A stretch of DNA of 8,396 nt from an uncultured Lachnospiraceae bacterium. Lineage in GTDB: Bacteria > Bacillota_A > Clostridia > Lachnospirales > Lachnospiraceae. Both the position numbers and the translations under genes were made by a program. The stretch is from assembly GCA_905207905.1 (NCBI GenBank), contig CAJLNC010000103.1, positions 1 to 8,396 on the forward strand, in the 5' to 3' direction. Below the pieces are notes generated by a model. That model saw only the letters and a program-made list of their open reading frames with translations. It was not told the DNA's origin and did no database searches. Position 1 is the first letter of the stretch. Each line of letters begins with the position of its first letter. This document shows positions 1-6,461 of the stretch, piece by piece.

Positions 1-1177
1 AAAGATTGCAGAGAGATATAATTTTGACATAGATGTGACAGCCAAAGTGGAAGAGATCCCTGTGGGAATCAAGCAGAAGGTGGAAATTTTAAAGGCTCTG
101 TACCGCGGAGCTGATATCTTGATTCTGGATGAGCCTACTGCAGTGTTGACACCCCAGGAGACAGAGGAGCTGTTTATTCAGTTGGAGAAGCTGAGAAACG
201 ATGGCCGGACCATTATTTTTATTTCTCATAAGCTGGATGAGATTAAGAGAATCTGCGACAGGGCCACTATCATGAGAAATGGCCGGAGTATGGGAACCTA
301 TGAGGTGGCTGGTATCAGCACGGATGATATGTCCAAGCTGATGGTTGGCCGGGAAGTAATTTTGACCTTTGAAAAGAAACCGGTAGTGCTCAAAGAGACT
401 ATGCTGAAGGTGCGGGATCTGACGGTACACAACTCTCAGGGAGTCCTGAAAGTGGACGGACTGTCCTTTGACTTAAAGGGAGGGGAAATACTGGGAATCG
501 CAGGCGTTGAGGGCAATGGTCAGTCTGAGCTGATTGATACCCTTACCGGTTTAAATAAAAGCTACGCAGGAACAGTTGAGGTAAAGGGCGAGGAAATCAA
601 GCGGGACACCATTCGGGATATCCGCAATAAGAAGATGGCTCATATTCCGGAGGATCGTATGACCAGTGGCTGCGCGGCAAACTTGAATATTCTGGAAAAT
701 ATGTTTTCTAATCAATATGAGGATCCAAAGTATTCCGGTAAGGTACTGTTAAAGGAGAAGGCAATCCAGAGCCGGTCAGAGGATCTGATCAAGGAATATC
801 TGGTGAAGTGTAAATCTTACAAACAGAATGTAGGCATGCTTTCCGGCGGAAATATCCAGAAGGTGATTGTTGCCAGAGAGTTCTCCACTTCCCCAGATAT
901 TATCATCGCCAACCAGCCCACCCGCGGTATTGATGTGGGAGCTGCGGAATTTATTCGAAGGAGACTTCTGGAATTTCGGGATGCAGGTTGTGCAGTGCTG
1001 CTGGTTTCAGCAGACTTAAATGAGATCTTTTCCTTGAGTGACCGTCTGGCAGTGATGTATAAAGGAAAGTTTTCCGGTGTATTCACAGATGTGGCTGGAG
1101 TGACCGAGGAGGAGCTGGGCCAGTATATGCTGGGGTTGAAACACGATGAGAAATTGGGAGGTGTGATGTATGAATAG
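1..1177 (+). CDS. Nucleoside-type ABC importer ATPase (NupO/YufO-like), 5'-truncated
   Basis: Energises import of nucleosides at the inner face of the membrane. The reading frame is open from base 2 with no start codon, so the gene begins upstream. The GTG at 35 is an internal valine: the upstream residues KIAERYNFDID continue the family pattern, and the first Walker A is missing. The visible part of ABC domain 1 has a degenerate signature (PVGIKQKVEI, 59-88), Walker B ILILDEPT (116-139) and the H-loop histidine at 227-229. Domain 2 has a degenerate P-loop, GVEGNGQSEL (503-532), in which glutamine replaces the lysine. It also has signature LSGGNIQK (839-862) and the unusual Walker B region ANQPTRGID (908-934). 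QPTRG and the lysine-less second P-loop are normal for the duplicated RbsA/YufO class, and the QPTRG form is typical of Bmp-linked nucleoside transporters. The gene overlaps the next permease by 8 nt. The nucleoside substrate is inferred from subfamily resemblance and the nucleoside hydrolase downstream. Confidence 0.9.
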   Translation, partial: KIAERYNFDIDVTAKVEEIPVGIKQKVEILKALYRGADILILDEPTAVLTPQETEELFIQLEKLRNDGRTIIFISHKLDEIKRICDRATIMRNGRSMGTYEVAGISTDDMSKLMVGREVILTFEKKPVVLKETMLKVRDLTVHNSQGVLKVDGLSFDLKGGEILGIAGVEGNGQSELIDTLTGLNKSYAGTVEVKGEEIKRDTIRDIRNKKMAHIPEDRMTSGCAANLNILENMFSNQYEDPKYSGKVLLKEKAIQSRSEDLIKEYLVKCKSYKQNVGMLSGGNIQKVIVAREFSTSPDIIIANQPTRGIDVGAAEFIRRRLLEFRDAGCAVLLVSADLNEIFSLSDRLAVMYKGKFSGVFTDVAGVTEEELGQYMLGLKHDEKLGGVMYE

Positions 1178-2237
1178 TGGAAAGCGTTTTGAGCTGATCC
1201 GTATGTTTTTTTCCATCCTGATCGCCCTTCTGGTGTCCTTCCTCTTGATCTTTATGGTAAGTGAGCAGCCAGTGGACGCTATTGTGGCGCTGGTGACAGG
1301 CCCCTTTAAGAGCAAGAGAAACCTGGCAAATGTAGTGGAATCCATGATTCCGCTGATCTTTACCGGAACCGGTGTATGCATCATGTTCTCTGCAAACCAG
1401 ATCAATCTGGCAGCAGAAGGAGCCTTCCATTTAGGCGGCCTGGTGGCAGCCGTGTGCGCTCTGAACCTGGGACTTCCGGCAGGCGTAAGCCCTGCGGTGG
1501 CACTGTTTCTGGCAGCAGCAGCGGGTGCTGTATTTACTGCGATTCCCGCTTTCCTGAAGATCAAGACCAGCGCTTCTGAGATGGTTTCTTCTCTGATGAT
1601 CAATTACCTGTCTCTGTGGTTTTGTACCTTTATTCTGATGCATGTGATTTTGGATCCGGCTGTGGGATCTGCTTCTCATAAGCTTCCCAAGACTTCAGAG
1701 CTGACAACGCTCGTTCGGGGAACCAGGATTCACACTGGTATCATCATCGCGCTGGCAGTGGCAGTGCTGGGATATATTTTCCTGTACAAGACCAAGATGG
1801 GTTACGAGCTGCGTCTGGCTGGTGAAAATGAAAAATTTGCAAAATATTCGGGTATCAGTATTGTGAAGGTGATCTTAATCTCCCAGCTGATAGGCGGCGC
1901 TGTGGCAGGCCTTGGCGGCGGCGTTGAGATGTTAAGCCCCATTTACAGCCGGTTCACCTGGACTTCTTTGTTAGGCTATGGCTGGGACGCTATTGTGATC
2001 TGTACTCTGGCCAAGAAAAATCCTTTAAAGACCCCGCTGGCAGCACTGTTTTTGGCATATCTGCGCACCGGCGCTTCCATTATGGCACGTTCTACAGACG
2101 TCACCCTGGAAGTGGTTCAGATTACCCAGGGTATTATCATTCTGCTGGCAGTGGCAGAGCAGTTCTTAAGCAAGACCAAGCATAAGATGATTGCCAAGGA
2201 AGCCAAGGCATCATTGAAGGAAGAGGGGGCAGCATAA
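1170..2237 (+). CDS. ABC importer permease (BPD_transp_2, NupP/YufP-like)
   Basis: One of the two membrane subunits forming the nucleoside channel. The 355 residues are a usual full length. Hydrophobic segments are visible at about residues 11-30, 58-74, 87-100, 108-128, 138-162, 189-206, 231-251, 268-281 and 318-333. The INLAAEGAFHLGG stretch (78-90) matches the conserved re-entrant 'N.gaEGq' region of branched-chain/nucleoside permeases. GYELRLAGEN (211-220) followed by AKYSGIS is the cytoplasmic coupling loop that contacts the ATPase. The ATG at 1170 sits 8 nt after GGGAGG (1156-1161) and overlaps the ATPase stop by 8 nt, which implies translational coupling. The C-terminus is a charged tail rich in Lys, Glu and Ala. 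Substrate is assigned by context only. Confidence 0.92.
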   Translation: MNSGKRFELIRMFFSILIALLVSFLLIFMVSEQPVDAIVALVTGPFKSKRNLANVVESMIPLIFTGTGVCIMFSANQINLAAEGAFHLGGLVAAVCALNLGLPAGVSPAVALFLAAAAGAVFTAIPAFLKIKTSASEMVSSLMINYLSLWFCTFILMHVILDPAVGSASHKLPKTSELTTLVRGTRIHTGIIIALAVAVLGYIFLYKTKMGYELRLAGENEKFAKYSGISIVKVILISQLIGGAVAGLGGGVEMLSPIYSRFTWTSLLGYGWDAIVICTLAKKNPLKTPLAALFLAYLRTGASIMARSTDVTLEVVQITQGIIILLAVAEQFLSKTKHKMIAKEAKASLKEEGAA

Positions 2238-2238
2238 T

Positions 2239-3153
2239 ATGTGGGAAATGTTATTGACACCTGAATTTTTTAATTCCATTTTACGGGCAACCACACCGAT
2301 ACTGTTTGCCACTTTGGCTTCCGGCGTGGCTGCCAAAGCCGGCATCTGCAACATGGCCCTGGAAGGTATCCTGCTGTTCTGCGCGTTGTTCGGCGTTATT
2401 TTCAGCAACCTTACGGGAAGCTGGGTGATTGCCATTCTGCTGACGATGTTGTGCGGCGGAATGATCGGTCTGATACTGGCGTTCTTTATTCTGAATCTAA
2501 AGACCGATGAGATTCTGGCGGCCATTGCCATTAACCTGACCGCTACGGGAGGAACGGTGCTCTTGCTGCTGGCTTTCTCCGGGGACCGCGGATCCTCCAC
2601 CTTCTCCACCGTACCGGCGCCGTCTTTGGATATCCCTCTGGTGGGGAGCATTCCCTTTATCGGAGAGATCCTCTCAGGAAGAAATGTGCTGACGTATCTG
2701 TCTATTCTGATGGTGATTGTGATGCACCTGTTTCTTTATAAGACTCCCCTGGGACTGAAGATTCGGGCAGTGGGGGAGAACAAGAATGCGGCAGAGTCCG
2801 TGGGAATCAGTTCCCGAAAAATCCAGTACATTGCACTGATCATAAGCGGTGTACTCTGTTCCCTTGGCGGATATTTCCTATCCGGCGGATACATGAACGC
2901 ATTTACCAAGGACATGCAGGCAGGCCGAGGCTTTATCGCGCTGGCAGCTTCCTCCATGGGAGCAGATACTCCTATCGGCGGATTTCTGGTTGCGCTTCTC
3001 TTTGGAAGCTCCAATGCAGTGGGGAATCAGCTTCAGCTGACCAATATTCCGGTGGAGCTGATACAGATGATTCCCTATGCCACTACTTTGATCGGACTGG
3101 CTGTGTTCAGCTATATTGTGATGAAAAGGAAGGCAAAATTAAGTGGAAAATAA
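2239..3153 (+). CDS. ABC importer permease (BPD_transp_2, NupQ/YufQ-like)
   Basis: Second membrane subunit of the nucleoside importer; pairs with the upstream permease as a heterodimer. It has 304 residues, and this partner is usually the shorter one in Nup-type systems. The protein starts almost directly in a membrane-proximal segment. GICNMALEGILL (35-46) is the conserved region equivalent to 'G.fNIg.EG.ml'. LGLKIRAVGEN (171-181) with AAESVGIS is the ATPase-coupling loop. AGRGFIALAA (228-237) and GADTPIGGFL (241-250) are typical of the last membrane bundle. The ATG lies 1 nt after the preceding stop, and the ribosome binding site GAGGGGG is inside the end of the previous gene. The 3' end overlaps the hydrolase by 11 nt. 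Confidence 0.92.
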   Translation: MWEMLLTPEFFNSILRATTPILFATLASGVAAKAGICNMALEGILLFCALFGVIFSNLTGSWVIAILLTMLCGGMIGLILAFFILNLKTDEILAAIAINLTATGGTVLLLLAFSGDRGSSTFSTVPAPSLDIPLVGSIPFIGEILSGRNVLTYLSILMVIVMHLFLYKTPLGLKIRAVGENKNAAESVGISSRKIQYIALIISGVLCSLGGYFLSGGYMNAFTKDMQAGRGFIALAASSMGADTPIGGFLVALLFGSSNAVGNQLQLTNIPVELIQMIPYATTLIGLAVFSYIVMKRKAKLSGK

Positions 3154-4090
3154 GAGAAAGATCTGGATTGATGCAGATCCTGGAATTGACGATGCAGTGG
3201 CTTTTGCCATGGCTTTTGCCAATCGGGATCAACTAGACATTCTTGGTATTACCTCTGTGGCAGGAAATCAGGTCAGCGACCGGGTGACAGAAAATGCCCT
3301 GAAACTGACGGAGCTGCTGGGAGCAGAAGATATTCCTGTGGCCAGGGGAGCAAGAAAACCTCTGCTTCGTCAGGTTGTTCCGGCGGGAGAGATCCATGGA
3401 AAAAGCGGTTTGGGTTACTGCGAACTTCCGGCGCCGGAGAAGCAGACTGCTTCGGAAAATGGAGCAGAGTATCTGGCGGGCAGAATCCGAGAACTGCCGG
3501 AAGGGGAAAAGCTCACGCTGGTTCCGTTAGGTCCGCTTACTAACATTGCCTTGCTGCTGAAAGCATTTCCGGATGTGCAGGAGAAGATCGAGCAGATTGT
3601 GCTTATGGGCGGCGCTGCTGCAGGCGGAAATGTGACTGCAACGGCAGAGTTTAATATCTGGGAAGATCCGGAGGCAGCGGCTATGGTGTTTGGTTCCGGT
3701 ATTCCCATTGTGATGTGCGGTTTGGATGTGACGAACCAGTGTGGTCTTACCAGGAATCAGGTGCAAGGATTGGCATGCAGTGAAGGAAAGATACAGAGAG
3801 CTTACGGTGAAATGCTTACGTTCTATTTTGACTCTCCGGCCTACCGGGATGGAGATACTGTCTGTATCCATGATGCAGCTACCATATTGTATCTTCTTTA
3901 TCCGGAACTTTTTTCCGGGCGACGGTGTCAGGTGGAAGTGGACTGTTCCGAAGGGATGAACCGGGGCATGACCGTCTGCGATCTGCGGCGTACTGTCCAA
4001 AAGGGTGGCCATGTGTTGGTATTGGATCAGGTAGACTTGCCCAGATTCCAGAAGATCCTGCTGGAGACGCTGGCAGGGTATGACCGATAA
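3143..4090 (+). CDS. Nucleoside hydrolase (IunH/Rih family)
   Basis: Cytoplasmic N-ribohydrolase that splits ribonucleosides into free base and ribose, the step expected after import by the adjacent transporter. The family fingerprint is clear. DADPGIDDA (10-18) supplies the calcium-binding aspartates, with IHGKSG at 84-89 and PLGPLTNIALLL at 128-139. MGG at 155-157 precedes EFNIWEDPEAA (169-179), which carries the ribose-contacting asparagine. H243-D244 in CIHDAAT match the catalytic histidine and last calcium ligand of the Crithidia enzyme. The 315-residue length is normal. The start is a GTG, 9 nt after AAGGAAGG and overlapping the permease stop by 11 nt, so translation is probably coupled. 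Base preference (purine, pyrimidine or both) cannot be read from this sequence. It is the last gene of the operon, followed by a large palindrome. Confidence 0.93.
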   Translation: MENKRKIWIDADPGIDDAVAFAMAFANRDQLDILGITSVAGNQVSDRVTENALKLTELLGAEDIPVARGARKPLLRQVVPAGEIHGKSGLGYCELPAPEKQTASENGAEYLAGRIRELPEGEKLTLVPLGPLTNIALLLKAFPDVQEKIEQIVLMGGAAAGGNVTATAEFNIWEDPEAAAMVFGSGIPIVMCGLDVTNQCGLTRNQVQGLACSEGKIQRAYGEMLTFYFDSPAYRDGDTVCIHDAATILYLLYPELFSGRRCQVEVDCSEGMNRGMTVCDLRRTVQKGGHVLVLDQVDLPRFQKILLETLAGYDR

Positions 4091-4105
4091 AACAGGATAA
4101 GAAGT

Positions 4106-4237
4106 AAAAAGAAGGGGATGTTGAAAAATACCTCCGGTGGTGTCCTTTCGGTGACTTTTCTCCGAAAACGAATACGTTTTTGAGAAAAACACACCGAAAA
4201 TCCACTGGGAGCAGTATTTTGCAACATCCCTTTTTAA
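4106..4237. terminator. Long imperfect palindrome, probable bidirectional terminator
   Basis: Lies in the 186-bp gap between two convergent genes. Arms 4115-4131 and 4214-4230 are inverted copies of 17 bp with one mismatch (GGGATGTTG.AAAATAC). Similarity continues inwards through CTCC, GTGG and TTTCGGTG blocks to an inner AAAACG-AATA-CGTTTT hairpin at 4165-4180. The structure is symmetric about 4172-4173, giving a 116-nt stem with small bulges. The right arm is followed by TTTTT (4231-4235). The left arm is preceded by AAAAAG (4106-4111), which reads as a T-rich run on the other strand. It can therefore stop transcription from both sides. The size is far beyond a normal intrinsic terminator, so a dispersed palindromic element (MITE/REP-like) that took the terminator role is also possible. 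Confidence 0.7.
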
Positions 4238-4276
4238 GATCCGCCTGCTGCGGCTGATTTTATTTTGACTCCAGCT

Positions 4277-5197
4277 TTAGGAACAATGGGGTTCCCAGAC
4301 AGGCAGATTTAGACTGGCAAATTCCTTCTCAGACAGCAAGGCACCTCTGGTTTCTACTACCTTGGAAGAGATGCGGTTGGCAATGGAAATGGACTCCGGA
4401 AGAGATTTCCCCATCTGCATGCAGGCCATAACTGCTCCTACGTGGGAATCGCCGGCTCCGATGGTGTCGATTTGAACCGCGGGAACTCCGGGAATCGTGG
4501 CTTCCTCTTTGCCATCAAAGTAATAGCATCCTTCCTTGCCCAGGGTGATGATCACAGCATTTTCAGAAAGCTGGTAAAGATACCTGCCTGCTTCTTCCAG
4601 GCTGTATTTTTCTGTGTAGGCCAAAGCCTCCTCCTTATTTAGATGGAGGATGGGATGGAGGTCAAAGACCCGTTTCATCAGTTCCGGCTTTATTTTGCGC
4701 AGTCTGGGGCCGGGAGCAAAGACAATGCGAAATTCAGGATGAAGCTCCAAATAGTCCACAATATTTACGCCTGTGGGCTCTTCAATTTCCAGTCCGCAGA
4801 TGTAGACACTGTCAATCGTGTCTGAATCCAGCGTATCAAACCAGGAGCGCTGAAAACGGTATTCTGCCCCGTGGTAGGAGATAAAGGTGCGCTCGCCGTC
4901 TTCTTCCACAAAACAGTAGCAGCAGCCGTTATCGCTGTCTGGCGTGGGAATGGGAGAGGTGATGCCCCGCATGGCCAGATGCGTTTTTACAAATGCTCCG
5001 TAAGCCCCTGTTCCTACTGGGAAAAAGGGGATATAGGGAACGCCGAAATGGCGGATAATATCAGAGGTGTTGTAGGCACAGCCACCCAGGGACATTGTCT
5101 GGGATTTTACATGAACATCTTCACTTTTGCCTGGCAGATGATTCAGGTTAATGATCACATCCACAACAGCAGATCCGATGACCAGAATTTTCTTCAT
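4277..5197 (-). CDS. PfkB-family carbohydrate/nucleoside kinase
   Basis: Cytoplasmic ATP-dependent kinase of the ribokinase fold. The N-terminus ILVIGSAVVDVI (4-15) carries the substrate-side aspartate D13. GGCAYN (38-43) is the first PfkB signature region binding the sugar hydroxyls. TLGKEG (218-223) belongs to the nucleotide site, and DTIGAGDS (244-251) is the second signature with D250 as catalytic base and GAG as anion hole. The 306-residue length is normal. The start is set by AAGGAG 8 nt upstream of the ATG. Context next to a nucleoside importer and hydrolase suggests ribose or a nucleoside/pseudouridine as substrate, but the gene is convergent to that operon and has its own promoter. 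Histidine follows GAGDS where most family members have an aromatic residue (GD.F). Family assignment is firm; substrate is unknown. Confidence 0.92.
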   Translation of the reverse strand: MKKILVIGSAVVDVIINLNHLPGKSEDVHVKSQTMSLGGCAYNTSDIIRHFGVPYIPFFPVGTGAYGAFVKTHLAMRGITSPIPTPDSDNGCCYCFVEEDGERTFISYHGAEYRFQRSWFDTLDSDTIDSVYICGLEIEEPTGVNIVDYLELHPEFRIVFAPGPRLRKIKPELMKRVFDLHPILHLNKEEALAYTEKYSLEEAGRYLYQLSENAVIITLGKEGCYYFDGKEEATIPGVPAVQIDTIGAGDSHVGAVMACMQMGKSLPESISIANRISSKVVETRGALLSEKEFASLNLPVWEPHCS

Positions 5198-5241
5198 ATC
5201 AAAAACTCCTTCAAAACATAAAATTTACCTATTGCAGTTCT

Positions 5242-5269
5242 ATTCTACCAGAAACCGTCTAAAAAGCAA
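5242..5269 (-). promoter_or_regulatory. Probable kinase promoter (extended -10)
   Basis: Read on the minus strand, TTGCTT (5264-5269) is followed after 16 nt by TAGAAT (5242-5247), which is preceded by TGG to make an extended -10 (TGGTAGAAT). This places a start of transcription about 45 nt before the kinase ATG and leaves a short leader containing the AAGGAG site. The -35 matches only weakly, so the call depends on the -10. Confidence 0.5.
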
Positions 5270-5294
5270 CGGGAAAAGCTGAAATTCGGAGAAA

Positions 5295-5379
5295 ACCGAC
5301 AGTGCTTTTTTAAGAGACTGAGTGAAGCACACAGTAAAGATGCGGGGAAGTTTACCTTTTGTAAAAGTGCGCTGTCGGT
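5295..5379 (+). ncRNA. Candidate structured RNA element (three-way-junction fold)
   Basis: An 11-bp closing stem pairs ACCGACAGTGC (5295-5305) with GCGCTGTCGGT (5369-5379), with one U-G pair. It encloses two hairpins: 5317-5335 (ACTG-A-GTG, loop AAG, CAC-A-CAGT) and 5351-5365 (TTTAC, loop CTTTT, GTAAA). As an alternative to the second hairpin, the closing stem can lengthen through 5307-5312 with 5362-5367. The wobble pairs (5303-5371, 5307-5367) are U-G only if the plus strand is transcribed; on the minus strand they become A-C mismatches. I do not recognise a known riboswitch or sRNA family and see no clear plus-strand promoter just upstream. It could also be only a DNA inverted repeat. Confidence 0.35.
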
Positions 5380-5540
5380 GCGTGAATAGAATGGCATAAA
5401 AACGAAAAACGTCAAAATAACATAAAAATCTTTTTGATAAGAAGAAAAAAATACAAATTTTAAAAATCTCTTTTTTAAACAAAAATGAAAAAGTAAAACT
5501 GTATAGATTTCACAGATTTTAAAAATATATTTTAGACATG
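5380..5540. other. AT-rich intergenic tract, no gene seen
   Basis: Part of the 451-bp region between the divergent kinase and creatininase genes. It is dominated by A and T runs. An A/T-only inverted repeat lies around 5458-5479 (TTTAAAAA, TCTC, TTTTTTAAA). The stretch 5518-5534 directly before the rightward -35 box is almost pure A/T and could act as an UP element for RNA polymerase alpha subunits. No open frame here has a convincing ribosome binding site or protein-like composition. Confidence 0.5.
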
Positions 5541-5569
5541 TTGACAGAAGCGTAAAAATGTAATATTAT
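5541..5569 (+). promoter_or_regulatory. Sigma-A promoter of the creatininase/ABC operon
   Basis: A perfect -35 box TTGACA (5541-5546) is separated by 17 nt from TATTAT (5564-5569), a five-of-six match to the -10 consensus. A/T-rich sequence lies directly upstream. The predicted start of transcription near 5576 gives a leader of about 70 nt before the creatininase gene, and the operator-like repeats fall in this leader. A promoter this strong with operators right behind it implies control by a repressor. Confidence 0.8.
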
Positions 5570-5574
5570 ATCGG

Positions 5575-5631
5575 TGTAACGATTTAGCAAATGCGTTATT
5601 TATTTTTTACTAATTGCTAAAACGATTTACA
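5575..5631. promoter_or_regulatory. Paired inverted operator-like sites with central CG (LacI-family style)
   Basis: Two related sequences lie in opposite orientation: TGTAACGATTTAGCAA (5575-5590) and TTGCTAAAACGATTTACA (5614-5631). The flanking blocks TTTAGCAA and TTGCTAAA are exact reverse complements, and AACGATTTA occurs in both as a direct repeat (5578-5586, 5621-5629). The right copy has a palindromic core, TAAAaCGaTTTA, with the central CG seen in many LacI/GalR-family operators; the left copy is less symmetric. The two CG centres are 43 bp apart, close to four helical turns. The left site overlaps the predicted transcription start. No regulator gene is in the window. The 8-bp blocks could alternatively form an mRNA hairpin with a 23-nt loop. 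Confidence 0.6.
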
Positions 5632-5648
5632 GACAAGGTAAAGGTGTA

Positions 5649-6404
5649 ATGAAAATGTACAATATGAAAGAAATGACATGGAAAGAATTTGAGAATAAAA
5701 AGGATCAGGTGTTGATTTTACCGATTGGATCCACGGAGCAACATGGTCCGCATCTTCCGCTGAGTGTAGATACGGTGATTGCAGAAGGATTTGCAAAACG
5801 GCTTGCAGAGGAACTGGATGGAGTGTGTGCCCCTGCTTTGTCCTATGGATACAAATCAAAACCCATGAGCGGCGGAGGTCCGTTGTTTCCAGGGACAATT
5901 GACTTGAATGGCAGTACTCTGCAAAACCTTTTGCTGGATTTATTTTTGGAATTTGCAGCAGATGGGTATACAAAAATTTTTGTTATGAATGCTCACTTTG
6001 AGAATGATGCGTTTATTGCGGAAGCTATGGAGCTTGGATCTCGCATCTTGGGGGCCAAAGTTCATTTCGTGCTTTCGAACTGGTGGGATCCTATACCGGA
6101 AACTTTGATGGATCAGATCTTTGATGAAGTTCCGTTTCCAGGATGGGCACTGGAACATGCAGCAGTTACAGAGACTTCGCTGATGATGTATTTTGCACCG
6201 GAGCTTGTGAGGGAAGATCGAATTGTTCCTGTGGTCCCGCTGGTTCCAGCGGCATATACAGAGTATCCGGTACGTGCAGGGGTGATTAATGAGAGCGGAG
6301 TGTTAGCAAGTGCGTATTCTTCCTCTGCTCAAAAAGGGAGATTGATTGTGGAAACGGTTCTCCCAAGATTGAGGAAGATTGCAGAAGAAGTATTTTACAG
6401 GTGA
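5649..6404 (+). CDS. crnA: Creatininase (creatinine amidohydrolase)-like enzyme
   Basis: Predicted cytoplasmic binuclear metal hydrolase that opens the creatinine ring to creatine reversibly. The 251 residues align over their whole length with what I recall of the Pseudomonas putida enzyme. E30, H32 and D41 (in STEQHGPHLPLSVD) and H116 and E118 (in MNAHFEN) correspond to the metal ligands E34, H36, D45, H120 and E122. W146, W166 and H170 (in GWALEH) match the catalytic W154, W174 and H178. YGYKS (66-70), SGGG (74-77), FPGT (80-83) and ETSLM (175-179) are shared as well. The tyrosine of the MNGHYEN motif is phenylalanine here. Most PF02633 proteins instead carry an NGHGGN motif. The start is ATG 5649 with AAGG 10 nt upstream; ATG 5655, two codons in, is an alternative. 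It is first in an operon with an ABC importer. Activity on another cyclic amide or on an inosose-type ring cannot be excluded. Confidence 0.82.
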   Translation: MKMYNMKEMTWKEFENKKDQVLILPIGSTEQHGPHLPLSVDTVIAEGFAKRLAEELDGVCAPALSYGYKSKPMSGGGPLFPGTIDLNGSTLQNLLLDLFLEFAADGYTKIFVMNAHFENDAFIAEAMELGSRILGAKVHFVLSNWWDPIPETLMDQIFDEVPFPGWALEHAAVTETSLMMYFAPELVREDRIVPVVPLVPAAYTEYPVRAGVINESGVLASAYSSSAQKGRLIVETVLPRLRKIAEEVFYR

Positions 6405-6461
6405 CGTTTCGTAAAATTTAGTGTCGGGTGTGGCACTGTTTAATAAAAGGAGGAAAGCAAA

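Noticed and set aside
35..37. GTG at 35 as the start codon of the first ATPase
   Set aside because: The frame stays open to the window edge, the upstream residues continue the family alignment, and Walker A of domain 1 would be missing. The gene is truncated by the window, not started here.
3527..4227. Several overlapping minus-strand open frames opposite the nucleoside hydrolase end
   Set aside because: They lack ribosome binding sites and have Ser/His/Cys/Phe-rich composition unlike real proteins. They run through the hydrolase coding strand and the palindrome, and are antisense shadows.
4241..4260. Small CCGC-CTGCT-GCGG stem followed by TTTTATTTT as a second terminator
   Set aside because: The stem has only 4 bp and the T-run starts several bases after it; the large palindrome next to it explains termination better.
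4442..5221. Plus-strand open frames opposite the PfkB kinase
   Set aside because: The minus-strand protein has clear PfkB signatures and a good ribosome binding site; the opposite frames show no domain features.
5240..5482. Minus-strand frame of 80 codons in the intergenic region
   Set aside because: Phe/Arg/Lys-rich low-complexity translation of AT-rich DNA with no ribosome binding site; it also runs through the structured element and the kinase promoter.
5614..5631. CcpA catabolite-repression (cre) site
   Set aside because: The central CG and flanking A/T fit the LacI superfamily in general, but the outer TG and CA positions of the cre consensus are not at the required distance.
6394..6417. 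TTTACA and TAAAAT boxes before the binding-protein gene as an internal promoter
   Set aside because: The spacer is only 12 nt, too short for a sigma-A promoter, and the gene fits the upstream operon.
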